Of a stretch of DNA of 15,011 bases, positions 12,941 to 15,011 are shown piece by piece. Position 1 is the stretch's first letter. Each line of letters starts with the position of its first letter. Origin of the DNA: CAZTWC01 sp964617105 [NCBI: uncultured Myxococcia bacterium]. GTDB taxonomy: Bacteria > CAZTWC01. The notes beneath the pieces were generated by a model, which ran no database searches, was not told the origin of the DNA, and worked only from the letters and a program-made list of their open reading frames with translations. Position numbers and translations under genes: made by a program. Where the stretch lies: assembly GCA_964617105.1 (NCBI GenBank), contig CAZTWC010000020.1, forward strand, positions 1 through 15,011. Direction: 5' to 3'.

Positions 12941-13243
12941 GTGAAAAAAACTTTCCAGATATCAATACAAGGTTTAAATTTTTCTATTGCCAGCAGTGAT
13001 GATGAAGAACACATCCGCGATCTGGTTAAATATCTAAACCATAAAATGGAAGAGATCAAAAGTAAAACCAAAACCAGCACTACTCAAAATTTAGCCATAT
13101 TATCCGCTTTAAATATAGCCGATGACTTTTTGAAATTAAAACGGCAACATCAAGGATTAAAACAAGATATTAATAACCAGTTAGAAAGGGTCTCATATCA
13201 AATAGATAATTATATCAATGGTGAGGTTGACAACTCTCAGTAA
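12941..13243 (+). CDS. zapA: Cell division protein ZapA
   Basis: 100 residues with a GTG start. The codon two before it is an in-frame TAA (12935-12937), so no upstream start is possible; the next Met (in HKMEEI) would remove the conserved N-terminal domain. The N-terminus shows the ZapA pattern: a beta strand (TFQISIQGLNFSIAS), then D-D-E-E-H-I-R-D-L-V and a Y-L-N-x-K-M helix. Residues from about 45 to 95 form a long helix or coiled coil (NLAILSALNIADDFLKLK) typical of ZapA dimers and tetramers. ZapA binds FtsZ filaments at midcell and promotes their bundling. No clear Shine-Dalgarno precedes it. The position just before a 6S-like RNA and rny matches a known gene order, which supports the call. 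Confidence 0.9.
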   Translation: MKKTFQISIQGLNFSIASSDDEEHIRDLVKYLNHKMEEIKSKTKTSTTQNLAILSALNIADDFLKLKRQHQGLKQDINNQLERVSYQIDNYINGEVDNSQ

Positions 13244-13256
13244 CACTATCTATAAC
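13227..13256 (+). promoter_or_regulatory. Probable sigma70-type promoter for the 6S-like RNA
   Basis: TTGACA (13227-13232) lies inside the 3' end of zapA, followed by an 18-bp spacer and TATAAC (13251-13256, five of six consensus bases). A start near 13263 would leave about 30 nt before the predicted closing helix, so the 5' end may be trimmed, or zapA read-through may also feed it. Confidence 0.5.
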
Positions 13257-13292
13257 AGTCTGTAATTGGCTTTTATATATTTTTTTAACATG

Positions 13293-13493
13293 TTATACCC
13301 CCTGTATTAGACGAAACGAAGAAGGATTAATTGAACCAACACTATTAATCAGGGAGTTATCCCTTAGTGGACAGCGCAAGCCCTCATTATTTATAATGAG
13401 AAGGACGTAAAAGCCATTAATATGACGCCCACCTTGTTTACAAGGTTCGCCAAACTTCTTTATATTTACGCTAACAGCGGGGGGTTCCTATAA
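13293..13493 (+). ncRNA. ssrS: 6S RNA candidate
   Basis: About 200 nt between zapA and rny carry no plausible gene but are highly structured. The ends pair: CCCCC (13298-13302) with the G run at 13479-13484, and TTAG (13307-13310) with CTAA (13471-13474). AAGAAG (13319-13324) can pair with CTTCTT (13455-13460). Inside are perfect hairpins AGGGA/TCCCT (13351-13355 with 13360-13364, enclosed by CACTA/TAGTG at 13340-13344 and 13365-13369), CTCATTA/TAATGAG (13383-13389 with 13394-13400) and ACCTTG/CAAGGT (13431-13436 with 13441-13446). A long rod closed at both ends with a hairpin on the 3' side is the 6S plan, and the CCTTG hairpin recalls the one in E. coli 6S. Established: 6S RNA mimics an open promoter, binds sigma70 RNA polymerase and often follows zapA. 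The identity is inferred from context and folding by eye; the exact ends are uncertain. Confidence 0.7.
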
Positions 13494-13529
13494 AGGGTTG
13501 TCAACTTGCGTTGACAACCCTTTTTTTTT
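13492..13529 (+). terminator. Intrinsic terminator after the 6S-like RNA
   Basis: A perfect 12-bp stem, AGGGTTGTCAAC (13494-13505) with GTTGACAACCCT (13510-13521), has a TTGC loop and is followed by a run of T to 13529. It separates the zapA/6S transcript from rny. The bases from 13530 to 13604 hold a short GC-rich block and then an A/T-rich tract that may contain the rny promoter, but no -35/-10 pair is convincing. Confidence 0.93.
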
Positions 13530-13604
13530 GCGAGTAATGAGAGCGGCGCATCTGCGGCGTCCGTCACCGTATTGGGATGGGCTTTTATATATATTTTATA
13601 TTTT

Positions 13605-13612
13605 AAAGGAGA
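13605..13612 (+). promoter_or_regulatory. Ribosome binding site fixing the GTG start of rny
   Basis: AAAGGAGA lies 6 nt before the GTG at 13619. An in-frame TAA at 13604-13606 overlaps it and excludes an earlier start. Confidence 0.85.
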
Positions 13613-13618
13613 ACTATT

Positions 13619-15011
13619 GTGGAGAATATATGGATTTTCATTGCTCCGGTTTTAGCCGGCATTGTCGCTTTAATACTGGGGATATTGCTCCAAAAAAAGA
13701 GGGCGGAAAATGACATTTTACTGAGCAAACAAACTGGGCAAAAAATTGTTGCCGATGCGCAAAATGAGTCAAAAAGTATTGTTAAGATGGCAGAGATTGA
13801 TGCCAAAGATTATGTTTATAAAGCAAAAAACGATTTTGAAAACGAATGTAAATCCAGGCAACAAGACCTTCAGAAACAAGAGAAGAGGCTAATTTCCAGA
13901 GAAGAAAATGTAGATCGCAAACTGGATCTCATCGACAGAAAAGAGTTGGATATTATCAAGCGTGATAACAAACTGAACAAACGGGAGCACTACTACGATA
14001 AAAAACAAACGGATTTATCAAATAAACTAGAGGAAGTTTGCCAGCAATTGGAAAAAATTTCGGGTATGACTCAGTCTGATGCCAAACGGGAATTGATTAA
14101 TAACCTGGTGGATGAGGCCAAACACGAGGCTGCCAAGCATATTAAACAAATTGAGGATGAAGCCAAAGAGCAGGCGGATCGCAAGGCAAAAGATGTAATT
14201 GGTCTGGCCATCCAACGATATGCGGGAGAATATGTTTCAGAAAGAACGGTATCAGTGGTGGATTTGCCCAATGACGAGATGAAAGGCAGGATTATCGGCC
14301 GGGAGGGACGTAATATCAGGGCCCTGGAGTCAGCTACCGGGGTTGATTTAATTATTGATGATACTCCCCAGGCAGTGATTATCTCCAGTTTTAATCCGAT
14401 TCGCCGGGAGGTAGCCCGTCTGGCGCTGGAAAAATTGGTGACCGATGGGAGAATTCATCCGGCCAGAATAGAGGAAATCGTAAACAAAACCAGTCAGGAA
14501 GTTAGCCAATTTATAAAAGAGATGGGAGATAAAGCTACTTTTGACCTGGGACTGCACGGTATCCACCCGGAATTGATTAAATATTTAGGACGGCTTAAAC
14601 TGAGAACCAGCTTTGCCCAAAATCAATGGCAGCATTCTATTGAAGTCGGTTTTCTGTGCGGAATTATGGCGGCTGAACTGGGAATTAACCAAAAACATGC
14701 CAAACGGGCCGGACTTTTACACGATATTGGCAAAGCCATAGATCACGAAGTGGACGGGTCTCATGCGGTTATTGGAGCGGAATTGGCCAAAAAATATGGC
14801 GAATCCCCCAAAATAGTCCACGCTATCAGGGCCCATCATGAAGATGAAAAGCCCAACAGTTTGCTGGCCGTTATGGTGCAGGCTGCCGATGCCCTCTCCG
14901 GAGCCCGGCCGGGAGCCAGGCATGAAGCGCTGGAAAGATATGTGTCCAGGCTGGATGACCTGGAAAAAATATGCAAGAGTTTCAATGGAGTGGATAAAGC
15001 CTATGCCATCC
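13619..15011 (+). CDS. rny: Ribonuclease Y (3' partial)
   Basis: 464 codons are visible; the family is about 520 residues, so roughly 55 are missing past the right edge. The GTG start has a good ribosome site. Domains in order: one N-terminal membrane helix (about residues 4-24, [20 protein letters not shown]), a long charged coiled coil (about 28-180), a KH RNA-binding domain with its GxxG loop at Gly227-Arg-Glu-Gly230, and an HD metal-dependent phosphohydrolase domain with His339, His368-Asp369 (LLHDIGK), His406-His407 and Asp424 ([12 protein letters not shown]). RNase Y is a membrane-anchored endoribonuclease that starts mRNA turnover. All visible catalytic and binding motifs are intact. 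It follows the 6S terminator and probably has its own promoter. Confidence 0.95.
   Translation, partial: MENIWIFIAPVLAGIVALILGILLQKKRAENDILLSKQTGQKIVADAQNESKSIVKMAEIDAKDYVYKAKNDFENECKSRQQDLQKQEKRLISREENVDRKLDLIDRKELDIIKRDNKLNKREHYYDKKQTDLSNKLEEVCQQLEKISGMTQSDAKRELINNLVDEAKHEAAKHIKQIEDEAKEQADRKAKDVIGLAIQRYAGEYVSERTVSVVDLPNDEMKGRIIGREGRNIRALESATGVDLIIDDTPQAVIISSFNPIRREVARLALEKLVTDGRIHPARIEEIVNKTSQEVSQFIKEMGDKATFDLGLHGIHPELIKYLGRLKLRTSFAQNQWQHSIEVGFLCGIMAAELGINQKHAKRAGLLHDIGKAIDHEVDGSHAVIGAELAKKYGESPKIVHAIRAHHEDEKPNSLLAVMVQAADALSGARPGARHEALERYVSRLDDLEKICKSFNGVDKAYAI

Noticed and set aside
13498-13713. Short + strand open frame over the terminator and rny start
   Set aside because: It crosses the terminator hairpin and overlaps the rny start in another frame; RNase Y is clearly the real gene.

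Overview
The window looks like chromosomal DNA from a diderm bacterium of moderate GC. A giant exported protein with an OmpA-like domain and a C-terminal outer-membrane-barrel-like region points to an outer membrane. The zapA - 6S RNA-like - rny order is familiar from several proteobacterial and related lineages; the phylum cannot be fixed from this window.

Layout. Bases 2-9787 (+) are one reading frame, open at the left edge, encoding at least 3261 residues of a modular surface or envelope protein: about ten DUF11-type modules in tandem, SdrD-B/carboxypeptidase-regulatory-like modules around one more DUF11-like module, a Pro/Lys-rich linker, an OmpA-like domain, an Ig-like module and a roughly 980-residue barrel-like region. 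Convergent to it, only 24 nt away, is a radical SAM gene (9812-10771, -). It lies directly behind a tRNA-Leu(UAG) gene (10793-10877, -) with a very good sigma70-type promoter, so the two are probably co-transcribed.

On the other side of that promoter, on the + strand, come a stand-alone CheX-type phosphatase (11063-11551), the nickel-pincer cofactor protein LarC (11659-12879), the cell-division protein ZapA (12941-13243), a structured non-coding RNA that is most likely 6S RNA (about 13293-13493) ending in a strong intrinsic terminator, and the first 464 codons of RNase Y (13619 to the right edge).

How they work together. The right half is mostly housekeeping (tRNA, cell division, global transcription control, mRNA decay) with two single genes (cheX, larC) whose pathway partners are not visible. 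The left half is one very large envelope protein. Four of the five genes with visible starts use GTG or TTG, each fixed by a nearby in-frame stop. The points most worth a second look are the OmpA-like domain, in which the arginine of the peptidoglycan-binding pair appears to be Met, the topology of the giant protein, the tRNA/radical SAM transcription unit without a Shine-Dalgarno, and the 6S candidate. I see no CRISPR array, insertion sequence, phage gene or defence system.
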